DNA of 64,000 nt from Alkaliphilus transvaalensis ATCC 700919. Its GTDB lineage: Bacteria > Bacillota > Clostridia > Peptostreptococcales > Natronincolaceae. Below the pieces are notes generated by a model. It was not told the origin of the DNA and ran no database searches. It saw only the letters and a list, made by a program, of their open reading frames with translations. Within the stretch, counting starts at the first letter, position 1; the number at the start of each line of letters is the position of its first letter. The position numbers were made by a program, and so were the translations under genes. The stretch is from NCBI RefSeq assembly GCF_000621485.1, contig NZ_JHYF01000001.1, positions 310,001-374,000 of the forward strand, given 5' to 3'. Positions 7,333 through 15,522 of the stretch are shown in pieces.

Positions 7333-10152
7333 ATGCTTCTTAATAAATTTAAGGATCGTTATTTTGTAACAACTACTGTTTTTGTGATGATTTTTACAAT
7401 CATTTTATTTAGATTAGCAGACTTAATGATTGTAAATGGTGAAACCTATAGAGAACAAGCAGAAAACAGGATTTTTAAGAGTATTGAATTGGCTGCTCCT
7501 CGAGGGGAAATAAGAGATCGATATGGTAGACTGATAGCAGGGAATAGAACAAGCTATACTGTACAAATTATGAAAAATGAAGTTACAGGAGATTCAGTTA
7601 ATGATGTTGCCCTAAGACTAACTCAGATTTTTGAAAGTAATGGGGATCAGTATGTAGATGAGTTTCCAATAATAGTCGATGATAATGGTCAATACCACTT
7701 TACTTTTGATTTAGAAAAGGAAGATTGGAAGGAAAGAAACGATCTTTTGGGGGTAGAAACAGCATCAGAAGCTTTTCAAATCTTATTAGATCGTCATGGA
7801 ATACAGGAAGAAAGTGTGGGAGCTGCACAAATAGAGCTTCTAAACTATATGTCATCTGTACCAATATCAGTAGCAAACCCAGAAAACTTAAGATTTACCT
7901 ATGATATGAGAAAACAAAATTGGTTGCAAGATCACGGGATAAGAGACCCAGAGGAAATTGCTATCATTACAGCTAAAGAGGCTTTTGATCGAGTCAGAGA
8001 ACGGCCTTATGATCTAGAAAGTACCTACTCGGCAGAAGATGCCAGAAGAATTATGGTTATTAAAGAGCAATTAAGAAAGACAGGTTTCCTTCAGTATCAA
8101 CCTGTTAGAATCGCCCACGATGTTTCAAAGGAATCTATTATTCAAATAGAAGAGAACATCATGGAATTACCTGGAGTAAATGTTGCCTTCGAACCAATAA
8201 GATATTATCCAGAAGGTGAAACTGCCGCCCATATCTTAGGATATATGGGGAAAATTTCACAAACCCACGAAATTGAAAAGTATGTCAATGAGTTAGGCTA
8301 TAATCCAAATGATATGATTGGGAAAACTGGGATTGAAGAAAAGTTTGAAGAAACTTTAAAAGGGACTAATGGATCCCAGAATGTAATTGTAGATTCTCGA
8401 GGAAGGTTGGTTAATGTTATAGAGACTGTTGACCCAGTTCCTGGAAATACTATTTATTTAACCATTGATTTAAATATTCAAAAAAAGGCAGAAGAAGTTC
8501 TAAAAGTGGTATTAGAAACTCTTCAAGTTGGTGGTGTCTATGAAACCCAATGGGGAAGTGCTAGACTTATGGGTTCAGCTGGCATTATGAAGAATGCCAA
8601 GTCAGCTTCTGTTGTTGTAACAGATGTTAATACTGGTGAAGTATTAGCACTAGCAAATTATCCTTCCTATGACCCTAATCTATTTGCAACTGGCATCAGC
8701 ACAGAAGATTGGAATAGTCTTCACCCTGAAAATACGAGGGATCTTTTAGCACCTAGTCCATTAAATAATATTGCTTTAAGTACAGCGATACAGCCGGGTT
8801 CTACCTATAAAATGTTGGTAGGTTTAGCCGCAATTGAACAGGGGCTTGACCCAAATTATAAAATATTGGATAGAGGATTTATTCAAGTAGGGGGTCACTC
8901 TTTTGGTAACTGGCTTTGGAATCAAGGTAGAGGACAAACTATGGGGTGGCAAGGACTACATCAAGCTATTGCTGACTCTAATAACTACTATTTCTACTCC
9001 TTAGGTACTGGGTATGATCATGGTATTGAAAGATGGTTACCTATATCTATGAATGTGGATACCTTTATTGACTATAGTCACCGCTTTGGATTAAATGATA
9101 GAACTGGAATCGAAATAGATGTACCGAGGGAAAGATCCGGTGGAGTACCAAGTGTTGAAAGTAAAACCAGAACCATTAAGGCGTTATTAACAAGACAATT
9201 AGAAAGACAATTACGACCTGCTGACTTTGAAGAAATTATTGGAATACCAACTCAGGAGGAAATACTGGATATTATAGAGGAAATCGTAAGTTGGACGGAA
9301 GAAAACCCTTCAAGACCAGTGCTTTATAATAGACTAGTTGATATAGGTCTACAGGCAGATAAAGCTAGTATTTTTGCTGACTTAATTAAGTTCACCTACT
9401 TTAATCAAGCAAGATGGAGTAAAGCTGATACAATGAATTTTTCCATTGGCCAGGGTGAACATGCCTATACTCCGATTCAAATGACTAACTACATGGCTAT
9501 TTTAGCTAATGGTGGATACCGATACAAAGTTAGTGTGTTAAATAAAATTACAGATTTTGAAGGTAACATAATTAGTGAGCATCCACCAGAATTAATTGAG
9601 AGAATTCCAATGAATGACTACAGTAATTTAGATGAAGTAAATTATGGAATGTATCTGGTAAATACAACCGGTACAGCTAGAAGTCATTTTTCTAGATTCC
9701 CAATAGATGTTGCTGGAAAGACAGGTACAGCCCAAAGATCGGGAAAAATACCACCTCTTGATGAAGTAGAATATCTAAAGAGGCACTTAGGTGCCTTCGG
9801 GGTTACAGAGGCTGCTGTTTATGAACAAATGGAAATAATGCGAACAGAAGATCGTGATAATCCACGAATCCACGATGATGCATATGTCATGAGGGAAGCA
9901 ATTAAGCAGTTAAACCCACGAATCAAAAATGCTGATCTTGATCATTTTAAAGAGGATTATGATAACTTTGCATGGTATACAGGCTTTGCTCCTTATGAAA
10001 ATCCAGAAATCGCAATTTCTGTCCTCATCTTCCAAGGTGGTTCCGGTGGATATGGTGCACCAATCTTTAGGGAAATTGTAGCAGAATATATGGGATTAAA
10101 TATTAAAGAAGATAGTACTGAGATGATTATGCAAAACAGACTCACTCAGTAG
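7333..10152 (+). CDS. mrdA: Penicillin-binding protein 2 (transpeptidase of the elongasome)
   Basis: About 939 residues. An N-terminal membrane helix (about 12-30) is followed by a PBP dimerization domain and a transpeptidase domain. All three active-site motifs are present: STYK (in QPGSTYKML), SNN (in ADSNNYYFY) and KTGT (in AGKTGTAQRSG). The protein crosslinks peptidoglycan during elongation with RodA. It is much longer than the ~600-700 residues of many PBP2 proteins, through inserts before and after the KTG motif. A GTG at 7327 is an alternative start, but ATG 7333 is better spaced from GGTGGGG. A strong terminator follows. Confidence 0.93.
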   Translation: MLLNKFKDRYFVTTTVFVMIFTIILFRLADLMIVNGETYREQAENRIFKSIELAAPRGEIRDRYGRLIAGNRTSYTVQIMKNEVTGDSVNDVALRLTQIFESNGDQYVDEFPIIVDDNGQYHFTFDLEKEDWKERNDLLGVETASEAFQILLDRHGIQEESVGAAQIELLNYMSSVPISVANPENLRFTYDMRKQNWLQDHGIRDPEEIAIITAKEAFDRVRERPYDLESTYSAEDARRIMVIKEQLRKTGFLQYQPVRIAHDVSKESIIQIEENIMELPGVNVAFEPIRYYPEGETAAHILGYMGKISQTHEIEKYVNELGYNPNDMIGKTGIEEKFEETLKGTNGSQNVIVDSRGRLVNVIETVDPVPGNTIYLTIDLNIQKKAEEVLKVVLETLQVGGVYETQWGSARLMGSAGIMKNAKSASVVVTDVNTGEVLALANYPSYDPNLFATGISTEDWNSLHPENTRDLLAPSPLNNIALSTAIQPGSTYKMLVGLAAIEQGLDPNYKILDRGFIQVGGHSFGNWLWNQGRGQTMGWQGLHQAIADSNNYYFYSLGTGYDHGIERWLPISMNVDTFIDYSHRFGLNDRTGIEIDVPRERSGGVPSVESKTRTIKALLTRQLERQLRPADFEEIIGIPTQEEILDIIEEIVSWTEENPSRPVLYNRLVDIGLQADKASIFADLIKFTYFNQARWSKADTMNFSIGQGEHAYTPIQMTNYMAILANGGYRYKVSVLNKITDFEGNIISEHPPELIERIPMNDYSNLDEVNYGMYLVNTTGTARSHFSRFPIDVAGKTGTAQRSGKIPPLDEVEYLKRHLGAFGVTEAAVYEQMEIMRTEDRDNPRIHDDAYVMREAIKQLNPRIKNADLDHFKEDYDNFAWYTGFAPYENPEIAISVLIFQGGSGGYGAPIFREIVAEYMGLNIKEDSTEMIMQNRLTQ

Positions 10153-10196
10153 AGACTACCCTATAGGCTGATGGTCGATATCTTCTTGGTGACTGT

Positions 10197-10255
10197 GAAA
10201 GCTCACTGCCCTTACGTATCACGATATACGTTGAGGACGGTGGGCTTTCTTTTGA
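10197..10255 (+). terminator. Long terminator after the mre operon
   Basis: GAAAGCTCACTG at 10197-10208 pairs, with some G-U pairs, with the strand ending GGTGGGCTTTC at 10249, and an inner ACGTAT/ATACGT stem extends the hairpin. TCTTTTGATTT follows. It ends radC-mreBCD-mrdA transcription. Confidence 0.85.
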
Positions 10256-10282
10256 TTTGAATATTGGGCTACATAACTTGTC

Positions 10283-10393
10283 TTACAAAGTGAAATGTAT
10301 TATATCATCTTTAGCTTTAGAAAAAAATACACCAGCTAATCTGACATAAGGAGCATACATATCACTAATAAAGTAATTTACATTCTGTGGTAT
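10283..10393 (-). pseudogene. Remnant of an ISL3-family transposase
   Basis: On the - strand, an open stretch of 36 codons between two stops reads ...VNYFISDMYAPYVRLA GVFFSKAK... and then DDIIHF. ISL3 transposases carry a segment of the form SDMY-PY--LA---FP-AK---DRFH around their catalytic DDE core, and this fragment follows it closely with decay at the end (FSKAK, IIHF). There is no start codon, ribosome binding site or flanking transposase sequence in any frame that I could recognise. It is therefore a scar of a decayed insertion sequence, not a gene. Confidence 0.6.
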
Positions 10394-10634
10394 TTAAGTA
10401 AGTAAATATTTTACCAACTATAGAAAGGTAGTACTTTTCAAAAAGATAAGTAGAACTTCTTTTTGTACAATCAAAAAGCAAGAGGGAAAAGATGATTTTC
10501 TTTAGAGAATTACTATTTTAAGGTATTGACAACATTTTCAATAAAACCTACGTTAAGGCAAAAACCAAGGGTGAAAAGATTACAGACTGCTATAAATCCA
10601 ACTTAAAGAGTCAATAAAAAAATATATTCCATTA
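10394..10634. other. Gene-free stretch with possible decayed coding sequence
   Basis: No functional gene is visible. On the + strand an open fragment from about 10525 to 10618 reads DNIFNKTYVKAKTKGE KITDCYKSNLKSQ before a stop, looking protein-like but with an upstream in-frame stop and no start. It may be another remnant linked to the adjacent transposase scar; I do not recognise the family. Confidence 0.25.
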
Positions 10635-10663
10635 TTTACATTTTTTGTTTAATATGTTATTAT
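10635..10663 (+). promoter_or_regulatory. Sigma-A-type promoter of the small secreted protein gene
   Basis: TTTACA (10635-10640), 17-base spacer, TATTAT (10658-10663). The expected transcription start near 10670 leaves a 35-base leader with AAAGGATG before the ATG at 10705, which supports that start over the longer frame beginning at 10645. Confidence 0.55.
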
Positions 10664-10704
10664 TTATTATGAATTCAAATAATATAAGTGAAAGGATGAT
10701 CAAA

Positions 10705-10998
10705 ATGAAAAAATTGTTTAGTTTGATGTTAGTATTGATATTTATTTTCGCTTTAACGTCTTCTAGTATTGCAGCTGACACACACCCAAACTCACACTGG
10801 GATTGTAGTATTGGTGAGCATAACTACAGGGTATACAATGTTGAGAACTATTATCAGGTATCTTACCCAGGAATGTGTAGCCATAATAGAAACTGTATAA
10901 TTACAACCTATTATAGAACTACTGCTTACATGTGTGCTGCATGCGGTCATTATACAACTACAACTATTATAACGGGTGAGAATCATTCTAATCACTAA
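10705..10998 (+). CDS. Small secreted protein of unknown function
   Basis: 97 residues starting MKKLFSLML, with a clear Sec signal peptide (basic KK, hydrophobic core, cleavage likely after SSIAA at about residue 24). The mature part, about 73 residues, is rich in Tyr, Thr, His and Asn and has five cysteines, the last two as CAACGH, followed by a threonine run (YTTTTIIT). Five cysteines and several histidines suggest metal binding or disulphides; this is inference. I recognise no family. It has its own promoter and a T-run just after the stop, so it is a monocistronic unit. It lies between an insertion-sequence scar and an ISL3-like end sequence, so it may be mobile cargo or recently acquired. 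Confidence 0.6.
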   Translation: MKKLFSLMLVLIFIFALTSSSIAADTHPNSHWDCSIGEHNYRVYNVENYYQVSYPGMCSHNRNCIITTYYRTTAYMCAACGHYTTTTIITGENHSNH

Positions 10999-11024
10999 TT
11001 TTTTTTTTAAAAGCTACAAAAATC

Positions 11025-11193
11025 GGCACTTTGTCAACTGGTGTTGGTGAAGAAAAATAAAAAATATAAAACAACTGAATAAACAATGAAAAATATAATC
11101 TAAAGGCTTAGGAGAATATTAGGTGGTATATCTCCTAGGCCTTTAATGTTGATTTATTATACAATCATCAAGAGACAATTTGACAGCACTCCC
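11025..11193. mobile_element. Possible small ISL3-related inverted-repeat element
   Basis: GGCACTTTGTCAACTGGTG starts at 11025 and resembles the terminal repeats of ISL3-family elements, which often begin GG-TCTTTGTCAA. An imperfect partner, read on the other strand inward from 11193, is GGGAGTGCTGTCAAATTGTC; about 13 of 19 aligned positions agree. The interior has no coding sequence but contains a perfect-looking 15-bp hairpin at 11101-11145. I see no target-site duplication, so this could be a decayed MITE-like element or chance similarity. Confidence 0.3.
11101..11145. repeat. 15-bp inverted repeat (hairpin) in the intergenic region
   Basis: TAAAGGCTTAGGAGA (11101-11115) and TCTCCTAGGCCTTTA (11131-11145) pair over 15 bases with one G-U, around a 15-base loop. 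There is no T-run, so it is not a standard terminator. It may fold as RNA or be part of the inverted-repeat element that surrounds it. Confidence 0.6.
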
Positions 11194-11359
11194 TTGTAAA
11201 ATGTGGTTTTGGTCGATTATATTTTACCAGAGTATTGTCAGTTGTCTTATTTTTTTTGCAATAAAAAAGGTGCTGGCTTTTAATCACTAACACCAAATAT
11301 TATAGAGGCAATTATTCTTGGTAGATAGACAATGAGGTCAAAATTAAAATTCAAAAAAA

Positions 11360-11417
11360 TTGACAAATACTGTAATTAGATATAAGATAATACATAGATA
11401 TATAATACATAGATATA
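11360..11417 (+). promoter_or_regulatory. Promoter and tandem repeat (probable PadR operator) before the PadR gene
   Basis: TTGACA (11360-11365), 17-base spacer, TAAGAT (11383-11388, weak -10). Immediately downstream two copies of ATAATACATAGATATA occur at 11387-11402 and 11402-11417, period 15. Repeats with TACATAGATAT-like sequence over the start site are common upstream of autoregulated PadR genes, so this is the likely operator. Confidence 0.5.
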
Positions 11418-11430
11418 GGAGGTATATAAA

Positions 11431-11769
11431 GTGAAGATTAATAAAGAACTCTTGAAGGGTAGTACCACAATGCTAGTGCTAAATCTTCTAAGTAGTAGCG
11501 AAATGTATGGCTATCAAATGATAAAAGAGTTGGAGCAGCGTTCTGACAATAGCTTTACTTTGAAGGAGGGAACATTATACCCAATTTTGCACACCCTTGA
11601 AGGTCAAGGGATGATTGAATCCTTTTGGGAAGATACAGAATCTTCAAGGAAAAGAAAGTACTATAAAATTACTTCACAAGGTAGAAAACTGTTAGAAGAG
11701 AAGGAAAAAGAATGGCGATACTTTAGTAAAACTGTGAATCAAGTCATAGGGGGTGCATGTCATGAATAG
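11431..11769 (+). CDS. PadR family transcriptional regulator
   Basis: 112 residues, GTG start with TAGGAGG at 11416-11422. The short PadR type is recognisable: KGSTTMLVLNLLSS, EMYGYQMIKELEQRS, then the winged-helix hallmark FTLKEGTLYPILHTLEGQG and SRKRKYYKITSQGRKLL. PadR proteins are dimeric repressors released by small molecules or drugs. Its end overlaps the next gene by 8 bases, so it almost certainly controls that gene together with itself through the tandem repeat upstream. Confidence 0.93.
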   Translation: MKINKELLKGSTTMLVLNLLSSSEMYGYQMIKELEQRSDNSFTLKEGTLYPILHTLEGQGMIESFWEDTESSRKRKYYKITSQGRKLLEEKEKEWRYFSKTVNQVIGGACHE

Positions 11770-13093
11770 GGAGGTGTCTAGCTTTTTAGCTACAGTCTGT
11801 CAAGAAATCAAGTACAAAGGAGTACATAAAGCTATTTCATTGGAATTACAAAACCATCTTGATGAGATAATTTTAGCCTATCTCCAGAAAGGGATATCGG
11901 AAGAAGAAGCTGTTAAAAAGGCCCTATATCAGATGGGTGATCCTGTAAAAATTGGTAAAAGTTTAGACCAAGCCCATAAGCCTAGAACAGAAGGCTGGCT
12001 ATTAGCCCTGGTAGCAACAATGATTATAATAGGTTTTGGGGTAGTAAATGCATTATCCTATGTGACAGGAAGTTATATCACATCTGCTAGCTTAATATCC
12101 TACACCATGTATTTGATAGTAGGATTAGTGGTTTTTATTGGGTGCTATTTTACTGATTACACAAAATTGGAGAAATTTTCTTTACCTGTGTTTCTTTCTA
12201 CTGTTGCGTTACTATTTTACTACATTAAAAAAGGTACTTATATCTATGGAATACCCCAGATAACAATAGGAAGTCTATCTTTTAATCCAACTTTTATTTT
12301 TCTTCCCATATTCTTGATCTCCTTTGCTGGGCTATTAAATAGATGGGCCAATGGTAAAGTGATGGATATGTTAAAACTGTTAATTTTAGGGGGGATTGCT
12401 GTAATAGCATGTTATGTACAGCCATCGTTTGTAAGTGCGATGCTTTTAACAAGTGGCTTTATAGTTACCACAACAATAGCTATACTAGGGAAAAATTTTA
12501 AGGGAAATAAGAAAAAGTTTTTAGTAGCTCTTTATGGAAGTGCATGTTTTAGTTTTATTCTAATAATATTATTTCTAATAAGACAGGGCTTAAGATGGTA
12601 TCACTTATTCCCCCGACTACAACACCCTGCTGGAAGATATGTACATCAAATTGCCCTAGAATTATTGACAGGGGCAAGGTTTATAGGGGAGGCTAACGGC
12701 TTATTTGTTGATAATGGGTTCGAAAAAATATTGAGGCTACCAATGGCCAATGGAGATTTTGTGTTTGTTTATATTGTTGCTGCCTTTGGGTGGGTAACAG
12801 GTATTTTAGTATTAATAGTGCTTCTTACAACAATTCTTCGCATGTTAGCTACTGCCATGAAAATTAAAACCACCTATGGAAAGTTCTTATCAAGTTCTAT
12901 CGTCACAGTATTTGCCCTACAAATTATTTCAAATCTATTAATGAATTTTGGCATATTTCCCAATACCGGAGCCACCATCCCCTTTATTTCCTTTGGTGGA
13001 TCAAGTTTTATCGCCAATATGGCCTTAGTAGGCTTCCTGTTGGGAATATATCGTAGAAAGGATATGGTTTTATTAGTTCCATCTGAAAGATAA
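11762..13093 (+). CDS. FtsW/RodA/SpoVE-family protein with N-terminal permease prefix domain
   Basis: 443 residues. Residues 1-75 are soluble and match the permease-prefix type (HLDEIILAYLQKGISEEEAV then KALYQMGDPVKIG), usually found on PadR-controlled membrane proteins. The rest has about ten membrane helices and SEDS (glycosyltransferase) signatures: NGDFVFVYIVAAFGW near residue 335, aligned to the TDFIFA-EE-G segment of RodA, and the C-terminal GIFPNTGATIPFISFGGSS near 400. The aspartate of the catalytic loop is kept (GDF) but the following EE of RodA is AA. ATG 11762 is preferred over GTG 11753 because of the AGGGGG spacing. This may be a specialised peptidoglycan polymerase under PadR control or an inactive relative. 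Confidence 0.85.
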   Translation: MNREVSSFLATVCQEIKYKGVHKAISLELQNHLDEIILAYLQKGISEEEAVKKALYQMGDPVKIGKSLDQAHKPRTEGWLLALVATMIIIGFGVVNALSYVTGSYITSASLISYTMYLIVGLVVFIGCYFTDYTKLEKFSLPVFLSTVALLFYYIKKGTYIYGIPQITIGSLSFNPTFIFLPIFLISFAGLLNRWANGKVMDMLKLLILGGIAVIACYVQPSFVSAMLLTSGFIVTTTIAILGKNFKGNKKKFLVALYGSACFSFILIILFLIRQGLRWYHLFPRLQHPAGRYVHQIALELLTGARFIGEANGLFVDNGFEKILRLPMANGDFVFVYIVAAFGWVTGILVLIVLLTTILRMLATAMKIKTTYGKFLSSSIVTVFALQIISNLLMNFGIFPNTGATIPFISFGGSSFIANMALVGFLLGIYRRKDMVLLVPSER

Positions 13094-13094
13094 G

Positions 13095-13138
13095 CATACA
13101 AAACCCCTTTATATGGAAACATAAAGGGGTTTTGTATG
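13095..13138 (+). terminator. Terminator after the PadR/FtsW-like operon
   Basis: CATACAAAACCCCTTT (13095-13110) pairs perfectly with AAAGGGGTTTTGTATG (13123-13138) around a 12-base loop. The GGGGTTTTG arm supplies a short T-run. It isolates this operon from minCDE. Confidence 0.8.
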
Positions 13139-13265
13139 TTGTAAAACCATTTACAGGACTATAGTACCGAATATTTTTTAACCCTCTTAGCAGGATTTAA
13201 ATCATCAATGGAGAATGTTATAGATAGGGTAAAACTATGTAATTTATTGGTGGAGGTAGGATTAA

Positions 13266-13901
13266 ATGCCCCAAGATAACGCAGTCGAGTTTAAAGGCAC
13301 AAAAAAAGGAATTTATGTACAAATTAAACCATTAAATGATTTTGAAACCATCAAGCAACTACTGATAGAAAAGCTAGATAAAACTAAATCTTTTTTTAGT
13401 GGTGCTAAGATTTTAGACATTCAATGTGAATCCCTAACTGCAGAAGAAAAGGAAGAGTTAGAAAACATTATGACTAACGATTATCAAATGCAGCTTCAAA
13501 GGGAAATAATACAAGACAATACTTCAGTTGAAGTAGAAGACGAAGTTTTTCAAGGTATAAATGAGGGTAAAACTAAATTTGTACAAGGTACTGTTAGATC
13601 AGGCCAAAAGATAGACTACAATGGGAATGTTGTTATTTTAGGAGATGTTAACCCAGGTGCAGAGATCATTGCTTATGGTAACATCATTATAATGGGAAGT
13701 CTAAGAGGAATTGCCCATGCAGGAAGTAATGGGAATACAAAGGCTTGTGTAGCGGCCTATTATCTAGATCCAACTCAGCTTAGAATTGCAGACAAAATTG
13801 CAAGATCTCCCGACGGAGAGTATGAAAAACCTAAAGGGCCCGAGTTGGCAAAAATAAAAGATAATGTAGTGTATATTGAACCGTATTTAACAAAAAGATA
13901 A
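13266..13901 (+). CDS. minC: MinC septum site-determining protein
   Basis: 211 residues. An N-terminal alpha/beta domain is followed by the MinC C-terminal beta-helix domain from about residue 105: VQGTVRSGQKIDYNGNVVIL, GDVNPGAEIIAYGNIIIMGS and LRGIAHAGSNGN are family signatures. MinC blocks FtsZ assembly at the poles when bound to MinD. GGTGGAGG upstream supports the start. It leads the minCDE operon. Confidence 0.95.
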   Translation: MPQDNAVEFKGTKKGIYVQIKPLNDFETIKQLLIEKLDKTKSFFSGAKILDIQCESLTAEEKEELENIMTNDYQMQLQREIIQDNTSVEVEDEVFQGINEGKTKFVQGTVRSGQKIDYNGNVVILGDVNPGAEIIAYGNIIIMGSLRGIAHAGSNGNTKACVAAYYLDPTQLRIADKIARSPDGEYEKPKGPELAKIKDNVVYIEPYLTKR

Positions 13902-13931
13902 AATGAGTATTTGTTAGGGGGTTATTAAAAA

Positions 13932-14729
13932 ATGTCACAAGTAATTGTAATCACATCGGGTAAGGGTGGAGTTGGTAAGACAACTACAACTGCTAATCTT
14001 GGTACTGGACTAGCTAAAATGGGTTATAAAGTTGTAGTGGTGGATGCAGATATTGGTTTAAGGAACTTAGATGTTGTTATGGGTTTAGAGAATAGAATTG
14101 TATATGATATTGTGGATGTAGTTGAAGGAGTCTGTAGACTTAAGCAAGCTCTGATAAAAGATAAACGGTATGATGGTTTATATTTGCTACCAGCTGCCCA
14201 GACCAGAGATAAAAATGCTGTTACGCCTGAACAAATGCAGGGACTTACTAATGAATTAAGAGAAATGTTCGATTTTGTGATAATTGATTGTCCAGCTGGA
14301 ATCGAGCAAGGATTTAAAAATGCAATTGCTGGTGCCGATAAAGCTATTGTTGTAACAACACCAGAAATATCAGCTGTTAGAGACGCCGACAGAATTATTG
14401 GACTACTAGAAGCGGCTGAGCTGAGGGACCCGTTACTAATTATCAATCGGATACGTATAGAAATGGTGAAAAAGGGAGATATGATGAATATTGAAGATAT
14501 GATCGATATTCTAGCCATAGATCTTTTGGGAGTTGTTCCAGATGATGAATCTATTGTTATTTCCACTAATAAGGGGGAACCGGTAGTTACGGAAAATTCC
14601 TCTTTAGCAGGACAAGCCTACCGAAATATTACTAAGCGCTTAACGGGTGAAGAAGTACCCTTCATCAATATGGAGACTGATGGAGGATTTGTTACAAAAC
14701 TAAGAAAAATCTTCGGTTTTGGTAAGTAA
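13932..14729 (+). CDS. minD: MinD septum site-determining ATPase
   Basis: 265 residues. The deviant Walker A motif SGKGGVGKTTTTANLG (residues 9-24), VDADIGLRNLDVVMG and IIDCPAGIEQGF identify the MinD branch of the ParA family, and the C-terminal amphipathic tail KLRKIFGFGK is the membrane-targeting helix. It recruits MinC to the membrane. It lies between minC and minE. Confidence 0.97.
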   Translation: MSQVIVITSGKGGVGKTTTTANLGTGLAKMGYKVVVVDADIGLRNLDVVMGLENRIVYDIVDVVEGVCRLKQALIKDKRYDGLYLLPAAQTRDKNAVTPEQMQGLTNELREMFDFVIIDCPAGIEQGFKNAIAGADKAIVVTTPEISAVRDADRIIGLLEAAELRDPLLIINRIRIEMVKKGDMMNIEDMIDILAIDLLGVVPDDESIVISTNKGEPVVTENSSLAGQAYRNITKRLTGEEVPFINMETDGGFVTKLRKIFGFGK

Positions 14730-14753
14730 TCTGGGTGGAAGGAGGAGTATATA

Positions 14754-15035
14754 GTGGATTTTTTCAAACTGTTTTCAAAAGAAAGTAATACTAGTAAAGA
14801 CGTTGCAAAAGAGAGACTAAAATTAGTTTTAGTTCATGACCGAACTAACTGCTCTCCTGACTTTCTTGAGATGGTGAAGGGGGATATCATAAAAGTAATT
14901 TCAGATTATATGGAAATTGATGAAGCAGGTCTAGATATTAAAATAACTAAAACAAAGCGTGAATTAGACGAAGGTAGTGTACCTGCACTAGTAGCCAATA
15001 TTCCTATTAAAAAGATGAAGGATAGAGGAAGATAA
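14754..15035 (+). CDS. minE: MinE topological specificity factor
   Basis: 93 residues, GTG start with GGAGGAG at 14741-14747. It begins with an amphipathic MDFFKLFSKESN segment and contains DVAKERLKLVLVHDR, the MinD-stimulating stretch, typical of MinE. Its presence means this bacterium can use an oscillating Min system rather than DivIVA/MinJ alone, as in many Clostridia. It is followed by mgsA after 19 bases. Confidence 0.93.
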   Translation: MDFFKLFSKESNTSKDVAKERLKLVLVHDRTNCSPDFLEMVKGDIIKVISDYMEIDEAGLDIKITKTKRELDEGSVPALVANIPIKKMKDRGR

Positions 15036-15054
15036 TTGAAATTGGAGGATCATC

Positions 15055-15465
15055 ATGAATATAGCACTGATAGCCCATGACCAGAAGAAGGACTCAATGG
15101 TAAACTTTGTAATTGCCTACGAAAACATATTAAAGGACCATAATCTTTTTGCAACAGGTACTACTGGTAAGAAAATTATGGAAGCCACAGGACTGAAAGT
15201 CCATAGATTCCAGTCAGGTCCCTATGGTGGTGATCAACAGATTGGAGCTAAAATAGCAGAAAATGAAATGGATATGGTAATTTTCTTAAGGGATCCTATG
15301 GCTGCGCAACCCCATGAACCCGATATACAAGCACTAATTAGACTCTGTGACGTTTACAAGGTGCCTGTAGCAACAAACATTGCTACCGGAGAAATTCTAA
15401 TTAGAGCACTTGAGCGGGGAGACCTTCAATGGAGGAAATTTATCAAAGAAAGTAAGCATGACTAG
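15055..15465 (+). CDS. mgsA: Methylglyoxal synthase
   Basis: 136 residues, near the usual 130-150. Family motifs are present: [18 protein letters not shown] at the start, ATGTTGKKI near 35-43, [13 protein letters not shown] near 58-70 (its aspartate is the catalytic base in homologues) and [18 protein letters not shown] near 83-100 with the conserved histidine. The enzyme turns dihydroxyacetone phosphate into methylglyoxal and phosphate, a bypass used under phosphate limitation. In Clostridia it normally ends the min gene block; rodA, often found between minE and mgsA, is absent here. Confidence 0.95.
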   Translation: MNIALIAHDQKKDSMVNFVIAYENILKDHNLFATGTTGKKIMEATGLKVHRFQSGPYGGDQQIGAKIAENEMDMVIFLRDPMAAQPHEPDIQALIRLCDVYKVPVATNIATGEILIRALERGDLQWRKFIKESKHD

Positions 15466-15522
15466 TTTGATTTACTGAAAATGATTTAAAGTTAGGAAAC
15501 TTTTAAAAGTACATATATCTCT

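Noticed and set aside
10153-10645. Possible riboswitch before the small secreted protein gene
   Set aside because: No known aptamer sequence; better explained as insertion-sequence scars plus a plain promoter at 10635.
14024-14566. 180-codon - strand frame opposite minD
   Set aside because: Shadow of minD; composition dominated by Ile, Ser and Thr as expected from the reverse of a coding strand.
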